Below are positions 8,017-16,001 of a DNA stretch of 31,933 nucleotides, piece after piece (within the stretch, counting starts at the first letter, position 1; each line of letters opens with the position of its first letter). The DNA comes from Thermoplasmatota archaeon (lineage in GTDB: Archaea; Thermoplasmatota; Penumbrarchaeia; Penumbrarchaeales; Penumbrarchaeaceae), in the NCBI GenBank assembly GCA_016929175.1, contig JAFGJI010000031.1, forward strand, positions 1 through 31,933. Reading direction: 5' to 3'. The position numbers were made by a program, and so were the translations under genes. Below the pieces are notes generated by a model, which was given only the letters and a program-made list of their open reading frames with translations, did not search any database and was not told the origin of the DNA.

Positions 8017-8715
8017 ATGGAGACCTTGACGACTGCTTCCGGATACAGGATAACTAGGATCTGGTCCAGGCACAGCAATTCGTACCTTATCACGGATGGC
8101 AGGTTAACTCTAATGGTGGATTCATGTTTCAAGACCCAGGGGAAAGCCATCGTGAAAAGGATCAGGAAAATGGGCATAGAAAAGATCGACCTCCTTGTCC
8201 TGACCCACTCCCATCATGACCATGCCGGAAATGCTTCAAGAATTCGAGAAGAGTTCGGATGCAAGGTCCTGATCCATAGGGAGGAGGCGGAGTATCTTGC
8301 ACACGGCAGGACCCCTCCGGTCAACGGGATTAAACCTCTATGGAAATTCTTCATGAAGCTGCTGGGCACCAGGATGCTGTCAATTATGAGATATACGGCG
8401 TGCAAACCTGACATCATCATCGACGATGACCACAGCCTGGATGGATACGGGATCAAGGGAAAGATCATCCATACTCCGGGGCACACCACGGGTTCGATAA
8501 GCATCATAATAGACGGTCAGTACGTCTTCGTCGGCGACACTCTGTACGGACTTTCAAGGAAGGGGGTCCTGCCTCCATTCGCCCAGGATAAGGAAGAGTT
8601 GATCAGGAGCTGGGGAAGATTGTTAGGAACCGAAGGAACCCGTTTCATACCCGGACATGGAAAGATACTGGAAAGGTCACAGGTCCAGACAGAATACTCG
8701 TCGCAGAAAGGGTAG
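8017..8715 (+). CDS. MBL-fold metallo-hydrolase
   Basis: The protein has 232 residues from ATG 8017, which has GGGAGGG upstream; a GTG at 8002 is an in-frame alternative. The zinc-binding signature HSHHDH is at residues 64-69. Further metal ligands are visible in IIHTPGHTTGS, FVGDTLYG (Asp) and FIPGHGK (His). These fit a glyoxalase II-like or related hydrolase of the metallo-beta-lactamase superfamily. The HxHxDH motif argues for a zinc hydrolase and against a flavodiiron oxygen reductase, even though a flavodoxin-like gene is in the same operon. There is no signal peptide, so it acts in the cytoplasm. It converges on the Lrp-like gene, with about 50 bases between the stops. Confidence 0.85.
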   Translation: METLTTASGYRITRIWSRHSNSYLITDGRLTLMVDSCFKTQGKAIVKRIRKMGIEKIDLLVLTHSHHDHAGNASRIREEFGCKVLIHREEAEYLAHGRTPPVNGIKPLWKFFMKLLGTRMLSIMRYTACKPDIIIDDDHSLDGYGIKGKIIHTPGHTTGSISIIIDGQYVFVGDTLYGLSRKGVLPPFAQDKEELIRSWGRLLGTEGTRFIPGHGKILERSQVQTEYSSQKG

Positions 8716-8767
8716 AAATATTGCTTTGATCAATCCTGAATTGGTACGAAAAGGGGGAGCACTGTCA

Positions 8768-9706
8768 CTATTTCGGTCCGGTCCTGCCTTCGGCCTTTTC
8801 CCTCAGCAGCTTATCCCGCCATGTATCCTGGACCCAGCCATCCCTGAGTACAGCGGAAAGGACGTTGGCAACCCCGTCGCATTCCTTGATGCCGTCCAGA
8901 AGCTCGTTGTATCTCCTGATCGAAGGGGACCACGCATAGCTGGAGATCAGTCCCGAGATGTTGCTGACCATGGTGAGGTTGAAAAGGGCCCCGTCGAATC
9001 GTTGGTTCAGTTCGTTCCGGACTTTCATCGGGTTCGCATCTTCCTTCAGTAGGATCCCGAGCATTGCGGTCATTCCAGACGCGTTCCCCGGACGCCAGTC
9101 AACACCGAAATTGACAGCTCCGTCCTCGATCAATCTATCGAGATGTCTCTTCACCGTTCTCGCCGATGCGTTGCACTTCTCGGCGATGTCACCGATCGCC
9201 ATACGTGCATCCTCGTGAAGAACATGGATGATCTGGAAATCCAGTCTGGACAGTTCGGAAGGTCCCTTGTAGCCGGTATCCAGCATCTTCTTGCCGAAAT
9301 GCACCTGGGAATGGAACAGGACATTCGGGGTGGGGATATTCGCCTCGTTTCGCAAGAATGCGACAACCGGGTCCAGGTCCGTGATGTCGTGAATGATGGC
9401 TTCCAGGAAGTACTGGAGCTGCCCCTCCCCGATGAAGATCGACTGTATCTTATCGTTGCTTCTCAGCGCCTTCTCCACATCTTCCGGTCTGCCCTTAGAT
9501 ACTCCCTCTATCAGAACACGGATCGCACGGAGGTATCCGAGAGATAGGGACGCTCTGAAACCTATGACAAGCTCCTCCTCCTTCAATATCTGCATCCGGC
9601 GATGTGTAGCCTGGACAGAGATATCAAGACGGTCTGCCAACTCCCGTATCGGGATCCTCGAATTGGCAAAGAGCATCTGACACAGGCGGATGTCCGTCTC
9701 GTCCAT
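8768..9706 (-). CDS. Double-length Lrp-like regulator, copy 2
   Basis: The protein has 312 residues and looks like two Lrp/AsnC units joined head to tail. HTH 1 is at about residues 5-50 (ADRLDISVQATHRRMQILKE), followed by an alpha/beta region like the Lrp ligand-binding (RAM) domain. HTH 2 is at about 155-200 (AEKCNASARTVKRHLDRLIE), followed by a second RAM-like domain and the tail WVQDTWRDKLL. A single polypeptide could thus resemble an Lrp dimer. It is a paralogue of the gene immediately upstream, with 17 of the first 17 residues identical. A TATA-like GGTTTTTAAG lies about 30 bases before the ATG, overlapping the end of the upstream gene, so separate leaderless transcription is possible. 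The effector is unknown; the nearby ilvE makes an amino-acid signal plausible. Confidence 0.8.
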   Translation of the reverse strand: MDETDIRLCQMLFANSRIPIRELADRLDISVQATHRRMQILKEEELVIGFRASLSLGYLRAIRVLIEGVSKGRPEDVEKALRSNDKIQSIFIGEGQLQYFLEAIIHDITDLDPVVAFLRNEANIPTPNVLFHSQVHFGKKMLDTGYKGPSELSRLDFQIIHVLHEDARMAIGDIAEKCNASARTVKRHLDRLIEDGAVNFGVDWRPGNASGMTAMLGILLKEDANPMKVRNELNQRFDGALFNLTMVSNISGLISSYAWSPSIRRYNELLDGIKECDGVANVLSAVLRDGWVQDTWRDKLLREKAEGRTGPK

Positions 9707-9731
9707 GTGGATGGTTGATATCTATAGGTGC

Positions 9732-10655
9732 TTAAAAACCTGCCCTCTCGGCAAGCAGCCGGTCCCGCCATGTCTCCTGGACCCAACCGTCCTGCAGGAT
9801 CTTAGACATGGTATGTTCGACCCCATCGATCCTCCCCATCGATCCTACGAGCTCCTTCTGCCGCATGACGGTCGGGGTCCAACTGTAGCAGCCGAGGACA
9901 TCAACAAGGTTGATGAACGATGTAATAAATATAATCGAGACGCCGAACGAACTGAACAGTTCATCCCTGACCTTGCCGAGCTCCGAACTCTGCCTGACCT
10001 TGACCATTATGAGAGAGGTGTTACCGCTCGTATATGCCGGGTTCCAGTCGAGACCGAATTCGACGGCTCCTTCCTCTATCATCCTGTCCAGGTGCCGTTT
10101 CACAGTTCGGGCAGACAGGTTGAGTTCGTCCGCGATATCTTCCACGGCCTTCCGGGAATCACCCTGGAGGGCCCGTACGATGCGGTGATCGACGGAGGAA
10201 AGCTCCGGAGGTCCAGTGTACCGTTTATTAACGACCGTGTCGCCGAACCGCACCTGGGATTCGATGGAGAAGAAGGGGTCCGGTATCCTGACGTCATTCA
10301 CTACGAAGTCCGAAATACTTTCAAGGTCCTTCATTTCCCTTGGTATAAACGATATGTTGAGGAACTCCTCTCCGGCAACCAGAACGACATAGACCATATC
10401 GTTCTTGCCAAGGACCCTCTTGATCTCCATATAATCCTCTATCTTCGTTCTTCCCGAAACATATACGCGACATGTATGCAGGTATTCCACCGACAGGCAA
10501 GTGATATATCTGTGAATGACCCCCTCGTCCTTGAGATTCTGCATCCGACGATGTGTGGCCTGGATGGAGATGTTCAACCGGTCTGCCAAATCCCGGATGG
10601 GCGCCCGGGAATTGGCAAAGAGCATCTGACATAGCCTGATATCTGTCTCATCCAT
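9732..10655 (-). CDS. Double-length Lrp-like regulator, copy 1
   Basis: The protein has 307 residues with the same HTH-RAM-HTH-RAM layout as its downstream neighbour. HTH 1 contains ADRLNISIQATHRRMQNLKD, HTH 2 contains ADELNLSARTVKRHLDRMIE, and the C terminus is WVQETWRDRLL. The two genes share the first 17 residues and at least 22 identical bases near the start, so they arose by tandem duplication. Their middle regions have diverged widely, which suggests different ligands or targets. A good TATA box (GTTTAAATAAT on the minus strand, 10677-10687) is centred 27 bases before the ATG, pointing to a leaderless mRNA. This TATA box overlaps the stop codon of the upstream Cys-rich gene. Autoregulation or cross-regulation of the pair is an inference. 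Confidence 0.8.
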   Translation of the reverse strand: MDETDIRLCQMLFANSRAPIRDLADRLNISIQATHRRMQNLKDEGVIHRYITCLSVEYLHTCRVYVSGRTKIEDYMEIKRVLGKNDMVYVVLVAGEEFLNISFIPREMKDLESISDFVVNDVRIPDPFFSIESQVRFGDTVVNKRYTGPPELSSVDHRIVRALQGDSRKAVEDIADELNLSARTVKRHLDRMIEEGAVEFGLDWNPAYTSGNTSLIMVKVRQSSELGKVRDELFSSFGVSIIFITSFINLVDVLGCYSWTPTVMRQKELVGSMGRIDGVEHTMSKILQDGWVQETWRDRLLAERAGF

Positions 10656-10676
10656 GGAGGACTATATTTTCGCTCG

Positions 10677-10687
10677 ATTATTTAAAC
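10677..10687 (-). promoter_or_regulatory. TATA box of the first Lrp-like gene
   Basis: On the minus strand this reads GTTTAAATAAT, centred about 27 bases from the ATG at 10655. It implies a transcript that starts at or next to the start codon. It overlaps the TAA stop (10682-10684) of the preceding gene. Confidence 0.65.
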
Positions 10688-11170
10688 CCGGATAATCTCT
10701 CGCCTTCGAATAAGGACATTGTAAAGGTCCCTGAAAGGAAATTGAACTTTCTTCATCCATAGATCGATCAGCATTTTCCCTTGGGGACTGTCCCATTCGA
10801 ATTCGAGGTCCCGGTGACACCGGGATCCCAGTCCGATCCTATCATGATGGCAAAAACGACACTCAAGGGGTTGATAGGGTGTCCCATGTAGTTCACATCG
10901 ATTCATACGTAAGAAATTACATCCATTGTTTGAGAATTCCTGCAGTGCAAAGTTGCCTTCACAACCATGAAATGCAGGGGACAAGATCCCGAACTTCAGT
11001 TCGGGGGACATTTCGAGCATCATTCGATTGCCAAGACCAGCTTCCATTGCCATATATGCCTCTTCCAGCGTCCACCAACCCGGCCTCCTGCAATATGTCT
11101 TGCATATATGACAGGAACAAGGATCTGATGGGGGATATCTTTCCGGGAGCCTGCTTCTCATGACCTGCAT
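10682..11170 (-). CDS. Conserved Cys-rich protein (metal or Fe-S site likely)
   Basis: The product has 162 residues and resembles a conserved prokaryotic hypothetical family rich in paired cysteines. Visible motifs are CSCHICKTYCRRPGWWT near the N terminus, LSPAFHGCEGNFALQEFSNNGC in the middle, then NRCELHGTPYQPLECRFCHHDR and SRCHRD. The spacing of Cys and His suggests a zinc- or iron-sulfur-binding protein related to the YkgJ-type cysteine-cluster proteins; this is an inference from the motif pattern. The ATG at 11170 has AAGGA upstream; ATG 11161 is an alternative. It sits 40 bases after ilvE in the same direction and is probably in the same transcript. The biochemical role is unknown. Confidence 0.7.
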   Translation of the reverse strand: MQVMRSRLPERYPPSDPCSCHICKTYCRRPGWWTLEEAYMAMEAGLGNRMMLEMSPELKFGILSPAFHGCEGNFALQEFSNNGCNFLRMNRCELHGTPYQPLECRFCHHDRIGLGSRCHRDLEFEWDSPQGKMLIDLWMKKVQFPFRDLYNVLIRRREIIRV

Positions 11171-11210
11171 ATTATTCCTTCAATTTTCAGATAATTACAA
11201 TCTCAATTCG

Positions 11211-12089
11211 CTAAGGGAACACACGAACCCCATCTGTCCTGGTGATCTTCCGGAACTCTTCAAGCAACTTTATGAAGATCTCTCCTGGTTCTCCTTTGCC
11301 GATCGTGCGCCCGTCTATTCTGATGACGGGGATCAGCTCGGCAGCTGTCCCTGTCAGGAAGCATTCATCAGAATTGTAGAGGTCATGCCTGGTCAAGGTC
11401 TTCTTCTCGCAGGTGTACCCGAACCGATCTGCGATTTCGATGACTGTGTTCCGGGTGATACCGGCAAGGGCACCATCGAATGTGGGCGGTGTCCTGAGGG
11501 TCGAATTCTTGACGCTGAAGATGTTGTCTCCGGTCCCCTCGGTCACGAATCCCAGGGAGTTCAACATGATCCCCTCCGGAACCCCTATATTGTTTGCTTC
11601 GATCTTCGCAAGCACATTGTTGAGGTAATTGAGGGATTTGACCTTCGGGCAAAGAGCATCTGCCATATTTCTCGTAGTCGGGACGGTCGCCACCTCTAGA
11701 CCCTTTTCATAGAACTCAGCGGGAAAAAGCGAGATCTTATCCACGATGATGATGACGGTAGCTTTGGGACATTTCCTTGGATCAAGACCAAGATCTCCAA
11801 TGCCTCTTGTGACCATTAAACGGATATAACCATCCCGCAGCTTGTTGGTCCTGACCGCATCGATACAGGCATCCCTGAGCTCCTTAAATGACAAAGGTAT
11901 GTTCAGCGTGATGGTCTTTGCCGATTCATACAGTCTCTCAAGGTGTTTGTCCAGCTTGAAGATGTTCCCGTCGTAGATCCGGATACCCTCGAATATTCCA
12001 TCTCCGTAAAGGAGCCCGTGATCATAGACGGATATCTTTGCCCGGGACCGGGCGTAATACGACCCGTCAATATATACCTGTGATACCAT
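11211..12089 (-). CDS. ilvE: Branched-chain amino acid aminotransferase
   Basis: The protein has 292 residues and is a class IV (fold-type IV) PLP-dependent aminotransferase. It would transfer an amino group between glutamate and the 2-oxo acids of Leu, Ile and Val. Recognisable parts are the N-terminal SVYDHGLLYGDGIFEGIRIY, the PLP lysine at K151 in KSLNYLNNVLAK, the EGTGDNIF segment (E184), the phosphate-binding loop around GITRNTVIEIA, and ECFLTGTAAEL near the C terminus. I placed the start at 12089 because a near-perfect SD (AGGAGGTG, 12095-12102) lies five bases upstream; the reading frame itself extends nine codons further. D-amino-acid aminotransferase or ADC lyase activity cannot be fully excluded, but overall similarity favours IlvE. 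It lies 53 bases after the small unknown gene in a tightly spaced cluster. Confidence 0.88.
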   Translation of the reverse strand: MVSQVYIDGSYYARSRAKISVYDHGLLYGDGIFEGIRIYDGNIFKLDKHLERLYESAKTITLNIPLSFKELRDACIDAVRTNKLRDGYIRLMVTRGIGDLGLDPRKCPKATVIIIVDKISLFPAEFYEKGLEVATVPTTRNMADALCPKVKSLNYLNNVLAKIEANNIGVPEGIMLNSLGFVTEGTGDNIFSVKNSTLRTPPTFDGALAGITRNTVIEIADRFGYTCEKKTLTRHDLYNSDECFLTGTAAELIPVIRIDGRTIGKGEPGEIFIKLLEEFRKITRTDGVRVFP

Positions 12090-12142
12090 TTTTTCACCTC
12101 CTGAAATTACAGCCATTCATCTTCCTTTCTCATAGTGTTGAC

Positions 12143-12517
12143 CTATAGGGTCTGACCGGGAGTATCCACGAGAGCCATCAGGAACTGAAGCTCCGTCTCT
12201 ACCAATGCGGGATCGATCGAGCGTTGTGCGTATATCCAACCATCGTTTTCAGTGGACAGGGAATAATCCCTTTCGGTCAATTCCCTGGTGATCTTAAGGA
12301 TCTGCTCCATTCGCGTGGTGTCCACCTCGTGGTCCGAATCCAGAGCTCGAACGAGTACCTCCACGGTATGGGATATCTTGGATCCCCTGCCCACCAGGGC
12401 GACGATCCCTATTCTGTACCCGTTACCCCTGGCCAACACCATGTAACCTTCCCCGTCCTGGGATGCTTTAGCATTTTTATCCAATCTTTCCATATCGATC
12501 TTCGAAGCAGTGCTCAT
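12143..12517 (-). CDS. Small conserved-looking protein of unknown function
   Basis: The product has 124 residues, is soluble and lacks a signal peptide or membrane segment. It has an alpha/beta pattern with a well-ordered core (RIGIVALVGRGSKISHTVEVLVRAL, then RMEQILKITRELTERDYSL and DGWIYAQR). The gene has a strong SD (AAGGAGGTTGAG) before the ATG at 12517 and follows the FtsX-type permease by 20 bases. This context suggests co-expression with the ABC system, perhaps as an accessory or regulatory protein, but I do not recognise the family. Confidence 0.7.
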   Translation of the reverse strand: MSTASKIDMERLDKNAKASQDGEGYMVLARGNGYRIGIVALVGRGSKISHTVEVLVRALDSDHEVDTTRMEQILKITRELTERDYSLSTENDGWIYAQRSIDPALVETELQFLMALVDTPGQTL

Positions 12518-12537
12518 TTCTCAACCTCCTTCGTTCA

Positions 12538-14928
12538 TCACTGGTACCTTAGGGCCTCCCCCGGTCTGAAACGACCCGCCCTGAAGAGGGGGGGCTGGAT
12601 TATCAAAGCGGAAATGATCACAGTGATCGCGAGCGATATCAGGACGAAGGGCAAAGGGAAAATGTATGCAATGTCCATTCCGCTGCTGGACCTGATGGAA
12701 TTCGTCAGTAGAACCTGTACACCATATCCAACCGGCAATCCTGCGATCCAACCACCGAGGGCGATTATCATACCCTCCATGCCAAAGACTGAGATGATGC
12801 TTCTCGAGGACGACCCCAGGCAGCGGAGTATACCGATCTCACGGGTCCGTTCGATGACGTTCATGGTCAGCATGCTCATCAGGCCGATCATGGTCACGAA
12901 AACTATGAGCGCTCCGGAGGCTATCATCATTGCTACTGTACTGTCCGCACCTCTTGTTATCTGAACGCTGTTTACGTACCAGATCTGGTTGGTGACCAGG
13001 TAACCACGTTTGATCAAAGTGTCCTCGATCATAGTGGCTACACGGTCTATCTCGGAGTGGTCCCTACTCTCGGTGAATATATTGAACCCGGATACCGTCG
13101 ATCCGTAACCCATAAGATACTTGACCATTCCAAAGGGCATGTACACTTCTGTGAATACCTGGATGCTGATACCGACCACTTTGAATGATACGGGGCCTGT
13201 CCGCGTCTTCACCTTAACGCTATCCCCCACCTCGATGCCCAAACTCGAGGAAAGCCGCTCGTTGATGACCAGCACTGGCTCGTTTCGCTCATACTCATCG
13301 TCAGAAAACCACCGGCCGGAGCTGATGGTCTTGTCTTGATCTATTGCCTCCGTATCATGAACGTATGCAAGAGCGATCGTATTGTAATCATCGAACCCGA
13401 CCATGGTGGATATGAAGGGTTCTGCATAGCGCACCCCGGGTATGCCATTGATGATATGTCCCACCTCCTCGGTCAGCGGATTGGCACTTTCCTCCTGCCC
13501 TATTGATTGGATATCGTAGGTGACGCAGGATATCTCCCGGTCGATCTCCTCCGACATCGCCACACAACAGGTTACCACGCCCAGGAGCATTCCTACGGCC
13601 AGTGCTACCTGGAAAATGGTCGAAAATGAACGACCCTTGCGGCGCGATGTGTTGCGTATCCCCATCTGGAAGACAACTGGAATTCTGGCCAATCCGGTAC
13701 TTATCATCAGTCTGTCAAGAAGGGAAGATCGATAGGATGAAGAAATGGAACTTCCTTCCATACCCTCACGGACCCCAACTCTCAGCGCTTTCAGCAGAGC
13801 AGGGGCTGAGGCAAGTACAGTAACTATACACCCGGTCGTGAAACCTATGATCACCGTGGGCAGATGGATACGGAATCCGACACGTATGCCGACCATATTG
13901 CCGAACATCCCCGCCATTCCCATGGTTATTAACAAGCCAAGTAGGGCTCCGATGGAAGAGCCTATGACCCCCATTATGAGAGAAGTTGTAAGATATGACC
14001 TGACCACCTGAGGACTTGTGGCTCCGATAGCCTTCATCTGTGCGATCTCCCTTCTCTGTTCGGTGATGATCGTATGCATCGTATTGGAGATGAGGAACAG
14101 ACCGCAGAAGAGGACAATGTAGGCGATCAGATTGAAAAGAGAACCTACGCTTTCTAACATCTCCTTCTGTGGCCAGTCGCCAGGTTTCCTGATATGAGGT
14201 GTTTGGGTGAAACCATTGAAGTCGGTCCTCTCTGTTAAACAAGCTTTCACATCATCAACGGTCCTGGTCACCGCTGCATTATCCGTTTCAACAAGGTCAA
14301 GGGTGAGTAAGTTGTATCCTGAAGTATTTGCAATACCCCGAACCGTATTCACATCGGTGTAGAACACCGCTACCTGTTCGAAGGGTTTCCCCGAAAAATG
14401 CGGAGTGTGGGCGATGCCAGTGACATTCATTTCCCTGACATTGCCAAAGGTGTCGTACATCCGCACCTTGTTGCCCATACCTGCCGTGTAGAGGCCAGTA
14501 TCAATATTGCTGCGCTCCGAGAGAAGGTCGCCCTTACCTGCCTCGGGTATATCCCCGTCCTCGATGGATATCTTATCCACTGACATGCTTTGAAAATCAT
14601 CAACACCAACGACCCAGGCGATGTTCCGGCGCTCCCCGAGATATATCTTGGTGTAGAGTATGAACATAGCTTCCGTATTTCGAACGTTGTCAAGTTCATT
14701 GATGGACCCGAGAACATCATCGTCCATTGCGGTATCATTGAATCTCAGAAGGACATCATACATGTTCGATCCGCGGATCTCATCCTGCATCGCTTGGTCA
14801 ACCAGAGGCATCACTCCGAACATTCCCAGTGCAGCCACACCAAGGATTATTGTCAGTATTGTGAAAACGGACCTTGCCTTTCGCTGTTTGAGATCTCGGA
14901 AGGATTTGTTTAAAAGAGTTGATTTCAT
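12538..14928 (-). CDS. ABC transporter permease, FtsX/MacB type, two FtsX units
   Basis: The protein has 796 residues from the ATG at 14928 (GGGAGG upstream); the upstream extension of the frame overlaps the ATPase gene and is not needed. The N terminus has the classic short cytoplasmic helix and first membrane segment (DLKQRKARSVFTILTIILGVAAL), followed by a large extracytoplasmic domain. A first FtsX module contains EQRREIAQMKAIGATSPQVV, the coupling-helix region that contacts the ATPase. The pattern then repeats, with NTSRRKGRSFSTIFQVALAV, a second outer domain, and a second FtsX module with ERTREIGILRCLGSSSRSI. About eight membrane helices are expected. Such proteins usually act as mechanotransmission or lipoprotein/export machines rather than importers. 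The substrate is unknown. The ATPase partner is immediately upstream. Confidence 0.9.
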   Translation of the reverse strand: MKSTLLNKSFRDLKQRKARSVFTILTIILGVAALGMFGVMPLVDQAMQDEIRGSNMYDVLLRFNDTAMDDDVLGSINELDNVRNTEAMFILYTKIYLGERRNIAWVVGVDDFQSMSVDKISIEDGDIPEAGKGDLLSERSNIDTGLYTAGMGNKVRMYDTFGNVREMNVTGIAHTPHFSGKPFEQVAVFYTDVNTVRGIANTSGYNLLTLDLVETDNAAVTRTVDDVKACLTERTDFNGFTQTPHIRKPGDWPQKEMLESVGSLFNLIAYIVLFCGLFLISNTMHTIITEQRREIAQMKAIGATSPQVVRSYLTTSLIMGVIGSSIGALLGLLITMGMAGMFGNMVGIRVGFRIHLPTVIIGFTTGCIVTVLASAPALLKALRVGVREGMEGSSISSSYRSSLLDRLMISTGLARIPVVFQMGIRNTSRRKGRSFSTIFQVALAVGMLLGVVTCCVAMSEEIDREISCVTYDIQSIGQEESANPLTEEVGHIINGIPGVRYAEPFISTMVGFDDYNTIALAYVHDTEAIDQDKTISSGRWFSDDEYERNEPVLVINERLSSSLGIEVGDSVKVKTRTGPVSFKVVGISIQVFTEVYMPFGMVKYLMGYGSTVSGFNIFTESRDHSEIDRVATMIEDTLIKRGYLVTNQIWYVNSVQITRGADSTVAMMIASGALIVFVTMIGLMSMLTMNVIERTREIGILRCLGSSSRSIISVFGMEGMIIALGGWIAGLPVGYGVQVLLTNSIRSSSGMDIAYIFPLPFVLISLAITVIISALIIQPPLFRAGRFRPGEALRYQ

Positions 14929-14953
14929 CGTAGGTCGCCTCCCATATTCAAGC

Positions 14954-15634
14954 TCATGTGTTTTCTGCCTGGACCTGTCCATCACGAATAGTGATCCTAC
15001 GCATCGCCCGGGCTGCCAGGTCCTTTGAGTGTGTGACATATATGATTGTCTTGCCCTGGTCATTGAGCTTCTTGAGGAGGTCGAACATGGCCGCTTCCGT
15101 CTGAGAGTCCAGGTTCCCAGTTGGCTCGTCCCCGATGATTATCTTGGGGTCGCAGGCCAGAGCCCTGGCGATGGCGACTCTCTGCTGCTCTCCACCCGAG
15201 AGTTCCGAGGGTAGATTGTTCAGCTTGTCGCCGAGACCCACTAGTGTGAGATTCCTCACCGCGGTCCTTCTTCGTTCCGAATTGGAGCCCATGTGGGCAA
15301 GGTCCAAAGGCAGCATCGCATTCTCCAGGGCAGTCAGCGTGGGGAATAGCTGGAAGAACTGGAATATGATGCCCACATTCCTCCCTCTCCACCTTGCCAA
15401 CTCATTCTCGTTCATGGTATCTATTCGGGTACCATCCACTATGACGGACCCTGATGTAGGACGGTCGATCCCGGTGATCATATTCAGGATGGTTGATTTA
15501 CCCGATCCCGAAGGACCCACGATTGCTGTCACCTGTCCGCCTGCGATGGTTAGATTGACATTCTTGAGCGCTTGATATTCGACCTTGCCTGCCGCGTAGA
15601 CCTTGTCAAGGTTCTTCAGTTCGATCTTGCACAT
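14954..15634 (-). CDS. ABC transporter ATP-binding protein, LolD/MacB family
   Basis: The protein has 226 residues from the ATG at 15634, which is preceded by AGGTGA; a GTG three codons upstream overlaps that SD and is less likely. All ABC motifs are present: Walker A GPSGSGKST (residues 40-48), Q-loop FQFFQLFPTL, signature LSGGEQQR, Walker B IIIGDEPTGNLDS and the switch histidine in YVTHS. The sequence groups with the LolD/MacB/FtsE class that pairs with FtsX-type permeases. The permease gene follows 25 bases after the stop, so the two form one transporter at the cytoplasmic membrane. It appears to be the first gene of a seven-gene minus-strand run. Confidence 0.93.
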   Translation of the reverse strand: MCKIELKNLDKVYAAGKVEYQALKNVNLTIAGGQVTAIVGPSGSGKSTILNMITGIDRPTSGSVIVDGTRIDTMNENELARWRGRNVGIIFQFFQLFPTLTALENAMLPLDLAHMGSNSERRRTAVRNLTLVGLGDKLNNLPSELSGGEQQRVAIARALACDPKIIIGDEPTGNLDSQTEAAMFDLLKKLNDQGKTIIYVTHSKDLAARAMRRITIRDGQVQAENT

Positions 15635-15662
15635 ATTTTTCACCTGTATCCATCGATCTTAG

Positions 15663-15711
15663 GGAGGCCTTTACAACCTCTGAGGAGGCCGATGAAGAAG
15701 AGTATAATAAT
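15663..15711 (-). promoter_or_regulatory. Promoter region of the ABC transporter/ilvE cluster
   Basis: On the minus strand ATTATTATA (15711-15703) is a plausible TATA box, which predicts a start near 15681 and a leader of about 47 bases. Two direct copies of GGAGGCC (plus strand, 15663-15669 and 15684-15690) lie 21 bases apart, flanking the predicted transcription start. This is a possible repressor site or chance. Confidence 0.45.
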
Positions 15712-16001
15712 GGCATGTTCACCATGGAATTGAAAAAGGAACATTCAAGATCCGCCCATATGGACGATCCTTCATACCGATAATTGATGAAATGGACAGC
15801 GGTATCTTTGAATTGAACTAGCCAGTCCTTAAAATAAGAAGGTTCTCATGATCATTCCATTAATGAGTAGGCAGAGCGATCATCGTTCTCTTCCCCTGAT
15901 ATCGTCGATCAAACCCTTGATATTTGTTTTTTCATCCGATCGGTCTCTTGATCATCGATTATCCTGCTTCACGTTATTTGGACTCCGACCAACCATGTCC
16001 A
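15712..16001. other. Intergenic region, no gene seen
   Basis: Between the promoter of the ABC cluster and the end of the DUF2703-like gene there are about 290 A/T-richer bases. I see no ORF with an SD or a recognisable product, no tRNA fold and no strong hairpin terminator. It probably contains the 3' untranslated region of the upstream minus-strand gene and regulatory DNA. Confidence 0.5.

Noticed and set aside
7028..8715. A split flavodiiron oxygen/NO reductase (flavodoxin-like plus MBL protein)
   Set aside because: The MBL protein has the zinc-type HSHHDH motif, not the HxExDH-type diiron ligands.
14929..15063. N-terminal extension of the ABC permease
   Set aside because: It overlaps the ATPase gene, is hydrophilic, and the ATG at 14928 has its own SD and family-typical N terminus.
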